64,000 nucleotides of DNA, taken from assembly GCF_014203715.1 (NCBI RefSeq), contig NZ_JACHJP010000003.1, forward strand, positions 705,876 to 769,875, in the 5' to 3' direction. This stretch comes from Streptosporangium saharense (lineage in GTDB: Bacteria > Actinomycetota > Actinomycetes > Streptosporangiales > Streptosporangiaceae). The position numbers and the translations under genes were made by a program. The notes beneath the pieces are model-generated. The model worked only from the letters and a program-made list of their open reading frames with translations, had not been told where the DNA came from and ran no database searches. Shown piece after piece: positions 17,597 through 29,109 of this stretch (the first letter of the stretch is position 1; every line of letters starts with the position of its first letter).

Positions 17597-19951
17597 GTGC
17601 CCCGTGATGTGGTCGTTCCCGACGTGACCGCCGACGGTGGCGGTCCCGAGACGGCCGTCCCGGCAGGCGATGCCGGTTCCGCCATGTCCGGAGCCGCCGA
17701 AGACAGGCCTGCGGTCAGGCGCAGGCTCGCCCGCTTTGGGGGACAATGGGGTGGCGCCATGAACCCGGTGCTTGAGCCGCTGTTCCGGACGGTCCGCGCG
17801 ACACATCCGAAGGCCGACCTGCGGCTCATCGAGCGTGCCTACGACGTGGCCGCCTACCACCACCGTGATCAGAAGCGCAAGAGCGGGGACCCCTACATCA
17901 CCCACCCGCTCGCGGTGGCGACGATCCTGGCCGAGCTGGGCACCGACGACGAGACACTGTGCGCCGCGCTGCTGCACGACACCGTCGAGGACACCGCCTA
18001 CGGCCTCGACGAGCTGCGCAAGGACTTCGGCGACAACATCGCCCTGCTGGTGGACGGCGTCACCAAGCTCGACAAGGTCAAGTACGGCGACGCCGCCCAG
18101 GCCGAGACCGTCCGCAAGATGGTCGTGGCGATGTCCCGCGACATCCGGGTGCTGGTGATCAAGCTCGCCGACCGGCTGCACAACATGCGCACCATGCGCT
18201 ACCTGCCCGAGCACAAGCGGCAGCAGAAGTCCCGCGAGACGCTGGAGATCTTCGCGCCGCTCGCCCACCGCCTGGGCATGAACACCATCAAGTGGGAGCT
18301 TGAGGACCTCGCGTTCGCGATGCTCTACCCCAAGCGCTACGACGAGATCGCCCGCATGGTCTCCGAGCGGGCCCCGCGCAGGGACCTGTTCCTGCAGGAG
18401 GTCATCGAGAAGGTCTCCGGCGACCTGCGCGAGGCCAAGATCCGCGCGGTGGTCAAGGGACGCCCCAAGCACTACTACTCGGTCTACCAGAAGATGATCG
18501 CCAGGGACGTCGCCTTCGACGACATCTACGACCTGGTCGGCATCCGGGTGCTGGTCGACACGGTCCGCGACTGCTACGCCGCCCTGGGAACGATTCACGC
18601 GCGATGGAACCCGGTGCCCGGCCGGTTCAAGGACTACATCGCGATGCCCAAGTTCAACATGTACCAGTCGCTGCACACCACGGTCATCGGCCCCGAGGGC
18701 AAGCCTGTGGAGCTGCAGATCCGCACCCACGGCATGCACCACAGGGCCGAGTACGGCGTGGCGGCGCACTGGAAGTACAAGGAGGACATGACCACCTCCG
18801 GTCCTCCCGGTGCGAAGCTCAAGCCGGCCAGCGACATGGCCTGGCTCAGGCAGCTCCTCGACTGGCAGAAGGAGACCGCCGACCCCGGCGAGTTCCTGGA
18901 GTCGCTGAGGTTCGACCTGTCGGTCTCCGAGGTCTACGTCTTCACCCCCAGGGGCCAGGTGATCGCGCTCCCCGAGGGCGGCACCCCGGTCGACTTCGCC
19001 TACGCGGTGCACACCGAGGTCGGTCACCGCTGCATCGGGGCCCGGGTCAACGGCCGTCTCGTGCCGCTGGAGTCGCGTCTCGGCAACGGCGACACCGTGG
19101 AGATCTTCACCTCCAAGTCGCCGGACGCCGGTCCCTCCCGTGACTGGCTCAAGTTCGTCAAGTCGGGCCGCGCCCGCAACAAGATCCGGCAGTGGTTCTC
19201 CAAGGAGCGCCGCGAGACCGCGATCGAGGCGGGCAAGGAGGCCATCGGCAGGGCGATGCGCAAGCAGGGCCTGCCGCTGCAGCGCCTGATGTCCGGAGAG
19301 TCCCTCCTGGCGCTCGCCAGGGACCTGCACTACGCCGACGTCTCCGCGCTCTACGCGGCCGTGGGAGAGGGCCACGTGGCCGCCCAGGCGGTCGTGCAGA
19401 AGCTCGTGCACTCCATCGGCGGGGTCGAGGGCGCCGAGGAGGACATCGCCGAGGTCTCGGTGCCGACGAAGCTGCGTGGCCGCCCCCGTGGCCGCGGTGG
19501 CGCGGGCGTGGTCGTCGCGGGCGACTCCGACGTCTGGGTACGGCTGTCGCGATGTTGCACCCCCGTCCCCGGGGACGAGATCATCGGCTTCGTCACCCGT
19601 GGCCACGGCGTCTCCGTGCACCGCACCAACTGCCCCAACGTGCACCAGCTGAGGACGGAGCCCGACCGTCTCGTCGAGGTCTCCTGGTCGGCGGCCGAGG
19701 ACTCGGTGTTCCTCGTGGCCCTCCAGGTCGAGGCGCTCGACCGCCCGCGCCTGCTGTCGGACGTGACCCGGACACTGTCCGACCAGCACGTCAACATACT
19801 GTCCGCGTCGGTGACGACCTCCAAGGACCGCGTGGCGATCAGCAGGTTCACCTTCGAGATGGGCGACCCCAAGCACCTGGGACACGTGCTGAAGGCCGTG
19901 CGCAACATCCAGGGCGTCTACGACGTCTACCGGGTGAGCGGCGCCTCCTGA
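17597..19951 (+). CDS. relA: Bifunctional (p)ppGpp synthetase/hydrolase RelA/SpoT (Rel)
   Basis: Makes and degrades the alarmone ppGpp. It has 784 residues: HD hydrolase domain ([26 protein letters not shown]), synthetase domain ([33 protein letters not shown]), TGS domain ([16 protein letters not shown]), zinc-finger region ([27 protein letters not shown]) and ACT domain. All hydrolase and synthetase motifs look intact. The first 54 residues are not conserved; ATG 17759 is a credible shorter start, but GTG 17597 has GAGGAG 9 bases upstream. Confidence 0.95.
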   Translation: MPRDVVVPDVTADGGGPETAVPAGDAGSAMSGAAEDRPAVRRRLARFGGQWGGAMNPVLEPLFRTVRATHPKADLRLIERAYDVAAYHHRDQKRKSGDPYITHPLAVATILAELGTDDETLCAALLHDTVEDTAYGLDELRKDFGDNIALLVDGVTKLDKVKYGDAAQAETVRKMVVAMSRDIRVLVIKLADRLHNMRTMRYLPEHKRQQKSRETLEIFAPLAHRLGMNTIKWELEDLAFAMLYPKRYDEIARMVSERAPRRDLFLQEVIEKVSGDLREAKIRAVVKGRPKHYYSVYQKMIARDVAFDDIYDLVGIRVLVDTVRDCYAALGTIHARWNPVPGRFKDYIAMPKFNMYQSLHTTVIGPEGKPVELQIRTHGMHHRAEYGVAAHWKYKEDMTTSGPPGAKLKPASDMAWLRQLLDWQKETADPGEFLESLRFDLSVSEVYVFTPRGQVIALPEGGTPVDFAYAVHTEVGHRCIGARVNGRLVPLESRLGNGDTVEIFTSKSPDAGPSRDWLKFVKSGRARNKIRQWFSKERRETAIEAGKEAIGRAMRKQGLPLQRLMSGESLLALARDLHYADVSALYAAVGEGHVAAQAVVQKLVHSIGGVEGAEEDIAEVSVPTKLRGRPRGRGGAGVVVAGDSDVWVRLSRCCTPVPGDEIIGFVTRGHGVSVHRTNCPNVHQLRTEPDRLVEVSWSAAEDSVFLVALQVEALDRPRLLSDVTRTLSDQHVNILSASVTTSKDRVAISRFTFEMGDPKHLGHVLKAVRNIQGVYDVYRVSGAS

Positions 19952-19962
19952 GAGCCCTGAAA

Positions 19963-20010
19963 GGCCCTCAGGGCCCCGCGTGCCGTACGGCGACGCGGAG
20001 CCCTGAGGGT
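19963..20010. terminator. Bidirectional hairpin between convergent relA and the DUF349 gene
   Basis: A long interrupted inverted repeat: CCCTCAGGGC (19965-19974) pairs with GCCCTGAGGG (20000-20009). The interior holds a CCGCGT/ACGCGG step and a GCCGTACGGC self-palindrome. It sits between two convergent genes and could terminate both, although no strong T tract flanks it. Confidence 0.6.
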
Positions 20011-20027
20011 CGGAGGGTGTCGGAGGG

Positions 20028-21257
20028 TCAGGAGAACTCGGCGAGCGTGCGCTCTGCCTCCTCAAGCCAGGAACGGCGGGCGGTCAAAGCCTCCTCGGCG
20101 TCCTTGGCCTCCTTGTCCCTGCCGGCCGCCTGGGCCTTGGCCAGGCGGGTCTCAAGCTGGCCGATCGACTTGCGCAGCTGGTCGACCGTGTTCTGCGCGC
20201 GGGCGCGGGCCTCGGGGTTGGAGCGCTTCCACTCGGCCTCCTCGGCCTTGCGGACCGCCTCGTCGATCTTGCGAAGACCACCTTCGAGCCGGTCGCGCTG
20301 CTCGCGCGGGACCGGGCCCGCCTCCTCCCAGCGCTCCAGGATGCCGCGCAGGGCGCCCCTGGCGGAGCGGGCGTCGGAGACGGGAAGGATCTTCTCGGCC
20401 TCGGCCAGCAGCTGCTCCTTGACCTCGGCGTTGGCCGCCAGGGAGGCGTCACGCTCGGCGAAGACCGCGGAGCGGGCCTGGAAGAACTGGTCCTGGGCGC
20501 CCTTGAAACGGCCCCACAGCTCGTCCTCGACCTCGCGTGAGGCCCGGCCCGCCGACTTCCACTGCTGCATCAGCTCGCGGTAGGCCGAGGCCGTCGCGCC
20601 CCAGTCGGTCGAGGAGGCCAGCGCCTCCGCCTCGGCGACGATGCGCTCCTTGGCCGAGCGCACGCTCTCACGCTGCTCGTCGAGCCCGGCGAAGTAGGCC
20701 TTGCGCCGCTTGGCGAAGGCCGTACGGGCCGCGGACAGGCGCTTCCACAGCGCCGCCTCGGTCACCCTGTCGATGCGCTCGGCGGCCTTCCACTCCTCGA
20801 CGAGCTGGCGCAGCCGCTCCCCACCGGTCTTCCAGTGGGTGGTGTCGTCGGCGATGCGCTCGGCCTCGGCGACGATGCGCTCCTTGACGCCTCTGGCCTC
20901 GGCGCGAGCCACGTCACGGGCGGCCTTGACCTCCTCGCGGCGCTGGGCGACCAGCTCCGTGAGGCTGTTCAGCCGGCCCAGCAGTCCGTCGAGGTCGCCG
21001 ACCGCGTGCGCGTCGACAATCGCCTCGCGGAGCTTGACGATCGTCGCCTCCGCCTGGGCGGGCGGCAGGTCCGTGCCGCGGACCCGCTGTTCGAGCAGCG
21101 TGACCTGTCCGGCCAGCTCGTCGAACTTGCGGTGGAAGTAGGCCAGGGCCTCTTCCGGTTCGCCGGCCTGCCAGGACCCGACGGCCCGCTCTCCCTCAGC
21201 CGTACGTACGTAGACGGTGCCGTCGTCGTCTACCCGGCCCCACGGGTCGGTGCTCAC
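20028..21257 (-). CDS. DUF349 domain coiled-coil protein
   Basis: A 409-residue, highly charged, almost entirely helical protein with repeated DUF349 units: blocks such as LWKRLSAARTAFAKRRKAYF, LWGRFKGAQDQFFQARSAVF and LRKIDEAVRKAEEAEWKRSNPEARA. No signal peptide or membrane segment. The GTG at 21257 is preferred because GGGAGGA lies 4 bases upstream; the frame is open to 21272. It lies downstream of a cyclophilin gene on the same strand (60-base gap) and converges on relA, an arrangement common in actinobacteria. Function not established. Confidence 0.85.
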   Translation of the reverse strand: MSTDPWGRVDDDGTVYVRTAEGERAVGSWQAGEPEEALAYFHRKFDELAGQVTLLEQRVRGTDLPPAQAEATIVKLREAIVDAHAVGDLDGLLGRLNSLTELVAQRREEVKAARDVARAEARGVKERIVAEAERIADDTTHWKTGGERLRQLVEEWKAAERIDRVTEAALWKRLSAARTAFAKRRKAYFAGLDEQRESVRSAKERIVAEAEALASSTDWGATASAYRELMQQWKSAGRASREVEDELWGRFKGAQDQFFQARSAVFAERDASLAANAEVKEQLLAEAEKILPVSDARSARGALRGILERWEEAGPVPREQRDRLEGGLRKIDEAVRKAEEAEWKRSNPEARARAQNTVDQLRKSIGQLETRLAKAQAAGRDKEAKDAEEALTARRSWLEEAERTLAEFS

Positions 21258-21317
21258 CGTGTCCTCCCGCAACTTTCATCAGCCTTTCGAGGCTATCCGC
21301 CTCTTGGATGTATTACG

Positions 21318-22181
21318 TCAGCTCTTGCCGGACATTGTCACGTCTTTGATTTCCACGGTTTCCTTCGGGGCGCCGGTGCCGTCCGGGCCCGGTGTGATGA
21401 CACCCGCCTGGTTCACCCTGTCGATGATCTCCAACCCCTTCGTGACCGTGCCGAACGGGGTGTAGTCCGGGGGCAGCTGGGCGTCGCCGTACACGATGAA
21501 GAACTGGCTGCCGTTGGTGTCGGGGCCGCTGTTGGCCATGGCCACCACACCACGGGTGTACTTCGCGCCCTCAAGGTTCTCGTTGACGAAACGGTACCCC
21601 GGGCCGCCCTGGCCGTCGGTCTCGTTCTTGCCGTCGGCCTTGGCGAGCGGGTCACCGCACTGGAGCACGGGGAACTGCTCGGAGCCGAGACGGTGACACT
21701 TGGAACCGTTGAAGTACTTCTTCGAGGCCAGGAACGCGAAGGAGTTGACCGTGCAGGGCGTCTTCTCCGCGGAGACCTCGATGACGATGTCACCCCGGTT
21801 GGTCTTCAGGGTCATCGTCTTCGGCGTGGTGTCCACCTTCGCCGGGGGCAGGCCGACGTCCTTGGCCGCGCCGCCCTTGGTGTCGGGGACGTAGCCGCAG
21901 GTGCCGGTCGCGGGGTCGAAGGCCGCCGGGTTGGCGCCGGTGTCCGTCTCCGCCGGGCTCGCGGGCGCTGACGGGTTCTCGGAGGCGGTCGTCGCCGAGG
22001 ACGTCCCACCGCCTCCCAGCAGGGTCGTCGCGGCGATCACACCGCCCACGACCACCACGACGGCCACACTCGTGCCGATGATCGCGTTGCGCTTCGTACG
22101 TGCCTCACGTTCGGCGCGCCGCTGTGTCTGCCGTTCGTAGTGCTCGCGGGCCAGTTGCTTCTGGCGGTCCTTGCCGCTCAC
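21318..22181 (-). CDS. Membrane-anchored cyclophilin-type peptidyl-prolyl isomerase (copy 1)
   Basis: A 287-residue type II membrane protein: basic cytoplasmic N-terminus (MSGKDRQKQLAREHYERQTQ), TM helix about 31-55, Ser/Thr/Ala-rich linker, and cyclophilin domain from about residue 120 (MTLKTNRGDIVIEV, CTVNSFAFLASKKYF, QGGPGYRFVNEN, GSQFFIVYGD). Catalyses proline isomerisation outside the membrane. The GTG at 22181 is chosen by analogy with copy 2 at 28398; GTG 22184 is adjacent. Its upstream region shares a promoter-like block with copy 2. Confidence 0.9.
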   Translation of the reverse strand: MSGKDRQKQLAREHYERQTQRRAEREARTKRNAIIGTSVAVVVVVGGVIAATTLLGGGGTSSATTASENPSAPASPAETDTGANPAAFDPATGTCGYVPDTKGGAAKDVGLPPAKVDTTPKTMTLKTNRGDIVIEVSAEKTPCTVNSFAFLASKKYFNGSKCHRLGSEQFPVLQCGDPLAKADGKNETDGQGGPGYRFVNENLEGAKYTRGVVAMANSGPDTNGSQFFIVYGDAQLPPDYTPFGTVTKGLEIIDRVNQAGVITPGPDGTGAPKETVEIKDVTMSGKS

Positions 22182-22208
22182 CACTTCGCCCTCCCGAGTG
22201 CCGGAGTA

Positions 22209-22229
22209 TCACTTATTGAGGTGGGCGAA
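22209..22229 (-). promoter_or_regulatory. Conserved upstream block of cyclophilin copy 1
   Basis: Read on the minus strand, TTCGCCCA is followed by CCTCAATAAGTGA. The cyclophilin copy 2 upstream region has TTCGCCCA then GTCAATAGTCA. The match in otherwise unlike spacers suggests a shared promoter or operator element. Confidence 0.5.
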
Positions 22230-22329
22230 TCGTATCGGCCAATGGGTAATGGTTCGCAGCCCGCCGACCCGCACCGGTACCCTTCGGTTACATTCCCATC
22301 CGTTTTCTTGACGAGATCAGCTGAGGCAG

Positions 22330-23025
22330 ATGCTCATCGCCGGCTTTCCCGCAGGGTCGTTTCAGACCAACTGCTACGTCGTAGCTCCCGCCGCGGGCGA
22401 GGAGTGCGTCATCGTCGATCCCGGTCAGGACGCCGTCGGTGACCTGGACGACGTGCTGCGCGAGCATCGCCTCAAGCCGGTCGCCGTGCTGGTCACCCAT
22501 GGTCACATCGATCACATGTGGTCGGTCGCCCCGGTCTGCGGGGCGCGTGACATTCCCGCGTGGATCCACCCCGAGGACCGTGAGCTGCTGTCCGACCCGG
22601 GCAAGGCCCTCTCCCTGGCGGGCGGGCAGGAGCTGTTCGGCGGGCTGACCTTCTCCGAGCCGGACGACGTGCGCGAGCTGGCCGACGGCGAGGTGCTGAG
22701 CCTGGCGGGGATGGAGCTGACCGTTGACCACGCCCCCGGCCATACCAGGGGGTCGGTGACGTTCAGGCTGCCCAGGAGCGGGGAGATCCCCGACGTGATG
22801 TTCTCGGGCGACCTGCTGTTCGCCGGCTCCATCGGCCGCACAGACCTTCCCGGCGGTGACTATCCGACCATCCTGCGCAGCCTGGCGGCCAAGTGCCTGC
22901 CGCTGCCGGAGGACACGGTGGTCCTGCCGGGGCACGGACCACAGACCACGATCGGCCACGAGCGCGCCACCAATCCGTACATGGCGGAGGCGGCGCCGTA
23001 CGCCGGTCCCACCAGGGGACTTTAG
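22330..23025 (+). CDS. MBL-fold metallo-hydrolase (glyoxalase II-like)
   Basis: A 231-residue metallo-beta-lactamase-fold hydrolase. The metal motif THGHIDHMW (about 57-65) is followed by a later His in HAPGHTRGSV, the Asp in MFSGDLLF and the final His in VLPGHGPQTTIGHE. It resembles hydroxyacylglutathione-hydrolase-like proteins, but the mycothiol-using hosts of this gene make the exact substrate uncertain. It lies 3 bases before hisS and is divergent from cyclophilin copy 1. Confidence 0.85.
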   Translation: MLIAGFPAGSFQTNCYVVAPAAGEECVIVDPGQDAVGDLDDVLREHRLKPVAVLVTHGHIDHMWSVAPVCGARDIPAWIHPEDRELLSDPGKALSLAGGQELFGGLTFSEPDDVRELADGEVLSLAGMELTVDHAPGHTRGSVTFRLPRSGEIPDVMFSGDLLFAGSIGRTDLPGGDYPTILRSLAAKCLPLPEDTVVLPGHGPQTTIGHERATNPYMAEAAPYAGPTRGL

Positions 23026-23028
23026 ACA

Positions 23029-24290
23029 ATGACTCTGCAGGCGCCCAAGGGCACCTTCGACCTGCTCCCACCACGGTCAGAGCGCGCGCTGGCCGTCAGG
23101 GAGGCGCTGACCGCCCCTGCCAGGAGGGCGGGCTACGGCTACATCGAGACGCCGGTCTTCGAGGACACCGCGCTGTTCGTGCGCGGCGTCGGCGAGTCGA
23201 CCGACATCGTCTCCAAGGAGATGTACACCTTCACCGACAAGGGCGGGCGTTCGATCACGCTGCGTCCCGAGGGCACCGCCTCGGTCGTGCGGGCGGTCCT
23301 GCAGCACGGCCTGCACAACGGCAGGCTCCCGGTGAAGCTGTGGTACTCCGGCAGCCAGTTCCGCTACGAACGCGCCCAGAAGGGCCGCTACCGTCACTTC
23401 TGGCAGGTCGGGGCCGAGGCGCTGGGGGCGGAGGACCCGGCCCTTGACGCCGAGCTGATCCTGCTGGCCGCCGACGGCTACGCCGGGCTCGGCCTCACCG
23501 GGGTCAGGCTGCTGATCAACACGCTGGGCGACCGCACCTGCAGGCCCGCCTACCGCGCCGCGCTGCAGGACTTCCTGCGGGGTCTCGACCTCGACGAGCC
23601 GACCAGGGACAGGATCGAGATCAACCCGTTGCGGGTGCTCGACGACAAGCGTCCCGAGGTGCAGGCCCAGCTCGCGGGCGCCCCGCTGGTCGTCGACCAC
23701 CTGTGCGAGGCGTGCAAGGCCTACCACGAGGAGGTCCGCTCGCTGCTGACGGCCTCCGGGGTCGCCTACACCGACGACCCCAGGCTGGTGCGCGGGCTCG
23801 ACTACTACACGCGCACCACGTTCGAGTTCGTCCACGACGGCCTCGGCTCGCAGTCGGCGGTCGGCGGCGGGGGACGCTACGACGGGCTGAGCGAGATGCT
23901 CGGCGGCCCGCCGCTGCCCAGCGTCGGCTGGGCGCTCGGCGTCGACAGGACACTGCTGGCCATGGAGGCCGAGGGGCTGCTGGACGACGAGGCGGACGGC
24001 CCGCACGTCCAGGTGTACGGTGTGCCGCTGGGCGAGGAGGCACGCCGCCGGATGTTCCAGCTCATCACCGAGCTGCGCCGGGCGGGCCTCGACGCCGACA
24101 TGTCGTTCGGAGGCAGGGGCGTCAAGGCCGCCATGAAGGGTGCCGACCGGTCGGGCGCGGGCTACGCCGTCATCCTCGGCGAGCGCGACATCGCCGCCGG
24201 GACCGCCCAGGTCAAGGACCTGGTCAGCGGCGACCAGAGCGCCGTACCGCTCGCCGAGATCGTCACGACCCTGAAGGAGAGACTGGAGAA

Positions 24291-24294
<4 letters not shown>
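23029..24294 (+). CDS. hisS: Histidyl-tRNA synthetase
   Basis: Class II aminoacyl-tRNA synthetase of 421 residues. It begins [15 protein letters not shown]. Motif 2 is [23 protein letters not shown], the histidine-binding loop is [15 protein letters not shown], and motif 3 includes GGGGRYDGL and the GWALGVDR arginine. A C-terminal anticodon-binding domain follows (from about 325). The start lies 3 bases after the metallo-hydrolase stop, and its stop overlaps aspS by 4 bases. Confidence 0.96.
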
Positions 24295-26027
<1,733 letters not shown>

Positions 26028-26064
26028 GACGCCCCTGAGAGCGACGGGGGCACCGACGGAGGCA

Positions 26065-26093
26065 CGGCCCCGGGATGAGGAGTCCCGGGGCCG
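26065..26093. terminator. Hairpin between convergent aspS and P450 genes
   Basis: CGGCCCCGGGA (26065-26075) and TCCCGGGGCCG (26083-26093) form an 11-base perfect stem with a 7-base loop. There is no T tract on either side, so its strength as a terminator is uncertain, but it sits at the convergent junction. Confidence 0.6.
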
Positions 26094-26152
26094 CGCCGTA
26101 CCGGCTGGGGACCGTACGGCGCGGCGGGCCGGAAAGCGGGCCGGAAAGTGAC

Positions 26153-27349
26153 TCAGAAGCGGACGGGCAGGGCGCGCAGCCCGCGGATGAGGGATCCGCT
26201 GCGGTTCCACCGGATGGCGCCGGGGTCGCAGTCGAGTTCGATGCCCGGCAGGCGTTCCAGCAGGGTCCCGAAGGCGACCAGCGCCTCAAGCCTGGCCAGT
26301 GGCGCGCCCAGGCAGAAGTGGATGCCGTGGCCGAAGGCGACGTGCCGGTTGTCCGCGCGGGTGATGTCCAGGACGTCGGGGCAACCGAAGACCTGGGGGT
26401 CGCGGTTGACCGCGCCGAGCAGGATGTGGACCACGCTGCCCTTCGGGATGTGGACGCCCCCGAGCTCCAGGTCCTCGGTGGCGAAGCGGAAGGTGGCGCG
26501 ACCGACGGGGCCGTCGTGGCGGAGGAACTCCTCGACCGCCGACGGCAGCAGTTCCGGCCGCTCCCGCAGCGTCTTCAGCTGCTCGGGGGCGGTCAGCAGG
26601 GCCAGCATGCCGTTGCCGATGAGGTTGACCGTGGTCTCGTGCCCGGCGATGAGCAGCAGCGTCAGGCCGGCCAGGAGCTCCTGGTCGTCGAGCAGTTCGT
26701 CGTCGTCGCGGGCGAGGACCATCGCGCTGATCAGGTCGTCGCGCGGGGCGGCCCGCCGTTCGGCGATGATCGCGGTGAAGTAGTCGCCGACCGCGGTGTT
26801 CACCTCCTCGCGGTGCCTGACCTGCGCCTCGTCGAGCGCGGGGCCGACCAGCGTGCTCGACCAGTCGCGGAAGGCTGCCTGGTCCCGCACCGGCACGCCG
26901 AGCAGCTCGCAGATCACCGTGATCGGCAGGGGGAAGGCGAAGTCGTCGAGCAGGTCCGCCTCGCCCCTGGGAAGCATCGCGTCGATCAGGTCGTCGGCGA
27001 TCGCCTGGATTCTGGGGCGCAGGGACTCGATCCTGCGGGGCGTGAAGGCCTTGGAGACCAGGCGGCGCAGCCGGGTGTGGTCGGGAGGGTCGCTGTCGAG
27101 CATGTTGCCGGCGAGGATCCGGTTGTCGGCGTCGAAGCGTGCGCGGAACGGCTCCGGCACCCAGGCGACGCTCTTGGCGAGGCGGGGGTCGTTGAGGGCG
27201 GGGCGGCCGTGCTCGTAGTCGAGGACCAGGAAGGCGCCCATGCCGGGAGGGAAGTCGACAGGATGGACGGGGCCCTTCTCCCTGAGCGCGGCGCAGGCGG
27301 CATGGGGATCGGGGCTCAGTATGAACTCGAAAGGTAACTTCTCCGGCAT
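26153..27349 (-). CDS. Cytochrome P450 (CYP107-like)
   Basis: A soluble bacterial class I P450 of 398 residues. Helix C region DPPDHTRLRRLVSKAFTPR, helix I LLIAGHETTVNLIGNG (with the acid-alcohol pair), helix K EEFLR (ExxR), PERF-like NRDPQVF, and heme loop FGHGIHFCLGAPLARLE with the Cys ligand are all intact. It needs a ferredoxin and reductase, and neither is nearby. The N-terminus MPEKLPFEF has no membrane anchor. It stands alone between aspS and cyclophilin copy 2; the substrate is unknown. Confidence 0.93.
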   Translation of the reverse strand: MPEKLPFEFILSPDPHAACAALREKGPVHPVDFPPGMGAFLVLDYEHGRPALNDPRLAKSVAWVPEPFRARFDADNRILAGNMLDSDPPDHTRLRRLVSKAFTPRRIESLRPRIQAIADDLIDAMLPRGEADLLDDFAFPLPITVICELLGVPVRDQAAFRDWSSTLVGPALDEAQVRHREEVNTAVGDYFTAIIAERRAAPRDDLISAMVLARDDDELLDDQELLAGLTLLLIAGHETTVNLIGNGMLALLTAPEQLKTLRERPELLPSAVEEFLRHDGPVGRATFRFATEDLELGGVHIPKGSVVHILLGAVNRDPQVFGCPDVLDITRADNRHVAFGHGIHFCLGAPLARLEALVAFGTLLERLPGIELDCDPGAIRWNRSGSLIRGLRALPVRF

Positions 27350-27492
27350 CGGCGCCCCCCGGGGAGATGGATCGGGTCCTGTTTCCCCTCCAGTCTGACC
27401 CGGGAGATCGCGGCTCGCCCGCCGTGCGGGAGATGGCGGCCGTCATGACCGGTATGTCCGTGCGGGCGAGCCTGCGGCGGCTGCCGTGGACT

Positions 27493-28398
27493 CTAGGCGA
27501 GCCGGACGTCCTTGATGATCACCGGGATCTTGGGGGCGTTCGAGCCGCCGTCGCCGGTGATGTCGTTGGGGTTCTCGATCCAGCCGCCCTGGTAGACCTT
27601 CTCAAGGATGTCCATGCCCTTGGAGACCGTGCCGATGGGCGTGTAGTCGGGCTGGAGCTGGGCGGTCTCGTCCGACAGGGAGATCCAGAACTGGCTGCCG
27701 TTCTGGTTGGACGCCTCGGCCGCCTGGGCCAGCGCGACCGTTCCCTTGGTGTAGGGGAGCCCGCCGAGGTTCTCGTCGTTGAAGACGTATCCTGAGCTGC
27801 CCTGCCCGTCGGTGGGGTTCTTGCCGTCGGCCTTGGCCTGCGGGTCGCCGCACTGCAGCAGGCCGAGCCCGGAGTTCTCCGGGGTGGCAAGGCGGTGGCA
27901 CCTGGTGTTGTCGAAGAAGTTCTTCTTCGCGAGGAAGGCGAAGGAGTTGACCGAGCAGGGGGCCCGGTCCGTCACCAGGTTGATCACGACGTCGCCGAGG
28001 TTGGTGGTGATCGTCATGGTCTTCAGGTTCAGGTTGGGCTTGGCCGGGGGCATGCCCACGTACTTGGCCGGGCTGCCGCTGGTGTCCTTGCGGTAGGAGC
28101 AGGTCAGCTTGGCCAGCTCCGCCGAGGGGGTCGGCGTCGGCTGCAGGGCCGGGACCTGACTCGGGTCCGCCTCCACGTTCTTGTTCACGGAGGCGTTGCG
28201 CTTGTTGTCGTCGCCACCGCCGAGGAGGTTCGTCGCGGCGAACAGGCCCCCGGCCACGACGACGACCGCGACGCCGGCTCCGATGAAGGTGTTCCGCCTC
28301 GCCTTGGCAGCTGACGGCTGCTGAGCCTGCTCGGCCCGCCGGGCCTGCCGCTCCTTGTGCTCCCGCGCCAGCTGGCTCTGGCGGTCTTCGCCGCTCAC
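27493..28398 (-). CDS. Membrane-anchored cyclophilin-type peptidyl-prolyl isomerase (copy 2)
   Basis: Paralogue of copy 1 at 21318: 301 residues, same plan (MSGEDRQSQLAREHKERQ, TM helix about 36-60, linker, cyclophilin domain with ITTNLGDVVINLV, CSVNSFAFLAKKNFF, QGSSGYVFNDEN). One change stands out: the catalytic-domain segment reads GSQFWISLSD where copy 1 has GSQFFIVYGD, so specificity may differ. The GTG has GGAGGA 7 bases upstream. The longer open frame to 28563 is not conserved. Confidence 0.9.
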   Translation of the reverse strand: MSGEDRQSQLAREHKERQARRAEQAQQPSAAKARRNTFIGAGVAVVVVAGGLFAATNLLGGGDDNKRNASVNKNVEADPSQVPALQPTPTPSAELAKLTCSYRKDTSGSPAKYVGMPPAKPNLNLKTMTITTNLGDVVINLVTDRAPCSVNSFAFLAKKNFFDNTRCHRLATPENSGLGLLQCGDPQAKADGKNPTDGQGSSGYVFNDENLGGLPYTKGTVALAQAAEASNQNGSQFWISLSDETAQLQPDYTPIGTVSKGMDILEKVYQGGWIENPNDITGDGGSNAPKIPVIIKDVRLA

Positions 28399-28426
28399 CG
28401 CTTCGTCCTCCAGAATTGCCGATCCA

Positions 28427-28445
28427 TGACTATTGACTGGGCGAA
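28427..28445 (-). promoter_or_regulatory. Conserved upstream block of cyclophilin copy 2
   Basis: On the minus strand TTCGCCCAGTCAATAGTCA parallels the block upstream of cyclophilin copy 1 (TTCGCCCA, two bases, then TCAATAAGTGA). It lies about 30 bases upstream of the start codon, the right place for a promoter. Confidence 0.5.
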
Positions 28446-28607
28446 AGCGTACCCGCCTCAGCGTGTGATGGATGTAAGTGACAGAATCCGTCAGATGGGG
28501 TAGGAGAGGAAGACGCGGGTGAAGTGCCGCGTTCCAGGTAGCGTTCACGGTGGGATCGCCCACCTGCCAGCGCCTGCGGAAACGCCACCCACGACCGGAG
28601 CCCCCCT

Positions 28608-29069
28608 ATGTTCGACGAGATCCTGGGACTGCCCGCCCACCCGCTGATCGTGCACGCCGCCGTGGTCCTGACACCGCTGCTCGTGGTGCTGTCCGTCGTG
28701 TACGCCCTGGTCACACGCACGCGTGCCGTACTGGCCTGGGCGGTCGCCGGGCTCGCGGTCGCCGCGCCGGTGGCGGTCCTGGCGGCCAGGCAGAGCGGTC
28801 AGGCGCTCAGGGGCGGCGACTTCTCCTCGGTGAGCGGGCAGCTCGGGCTGCGCATCGCCGAGCACGAGAGCTTCGCGACCCCGCTGCTGCTGGCCGTCCT
28901 GGCCCTCGGGGTGGTCTCCCTCGTCCTGGTCTATCTGGCGCGTTCGGGGAACACGCCCAGGGCCGCTGAGACGGTGCTGCGCGCGCTGACGGTGGTCCTG
29001 GCCGTGGTGTCCGGCTACTACGTGCTGCGCGCGGGCCACAGCGGCGCCGTCGCGGTCTGGGGAAGCTGA
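28608..29069 (+). CDS. DUF2231 family integral membrane protein
   Basis: A 153-residue protein with four predicted transmembrane helices (about 13-35, 42-60, 85-105, 122-142). The N-terminal LGLPAHPLIVHAAVVLTPL is the DUF2231 hallmark, with paired histidines near the membrane. A second His cluster is IAEHESFATP and a last is AGHSG, so a metal or heme role is conceivable but not shown. It is followed 40 bases later by rarA. Confidence 0.8.
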   Translation: MFDEILGLPAHPLIVHAAVVLTPLLVVLSVVYALVTRTRAVLAWAVAGLAVAAPVAVLAARQSGQALRGGDFSSVSGQLGLRIAEHESFATPLLLAVLALGVVSLVLVYLARSGNTPRAAETVLRALTVVLAVVSGYYVLRAGHSGAVAVWGS

Positions 29070-29109
29070 CGCGGATCAGGAGCCCACGCGCTGACGGTAC
29101 TGTCTGAGC

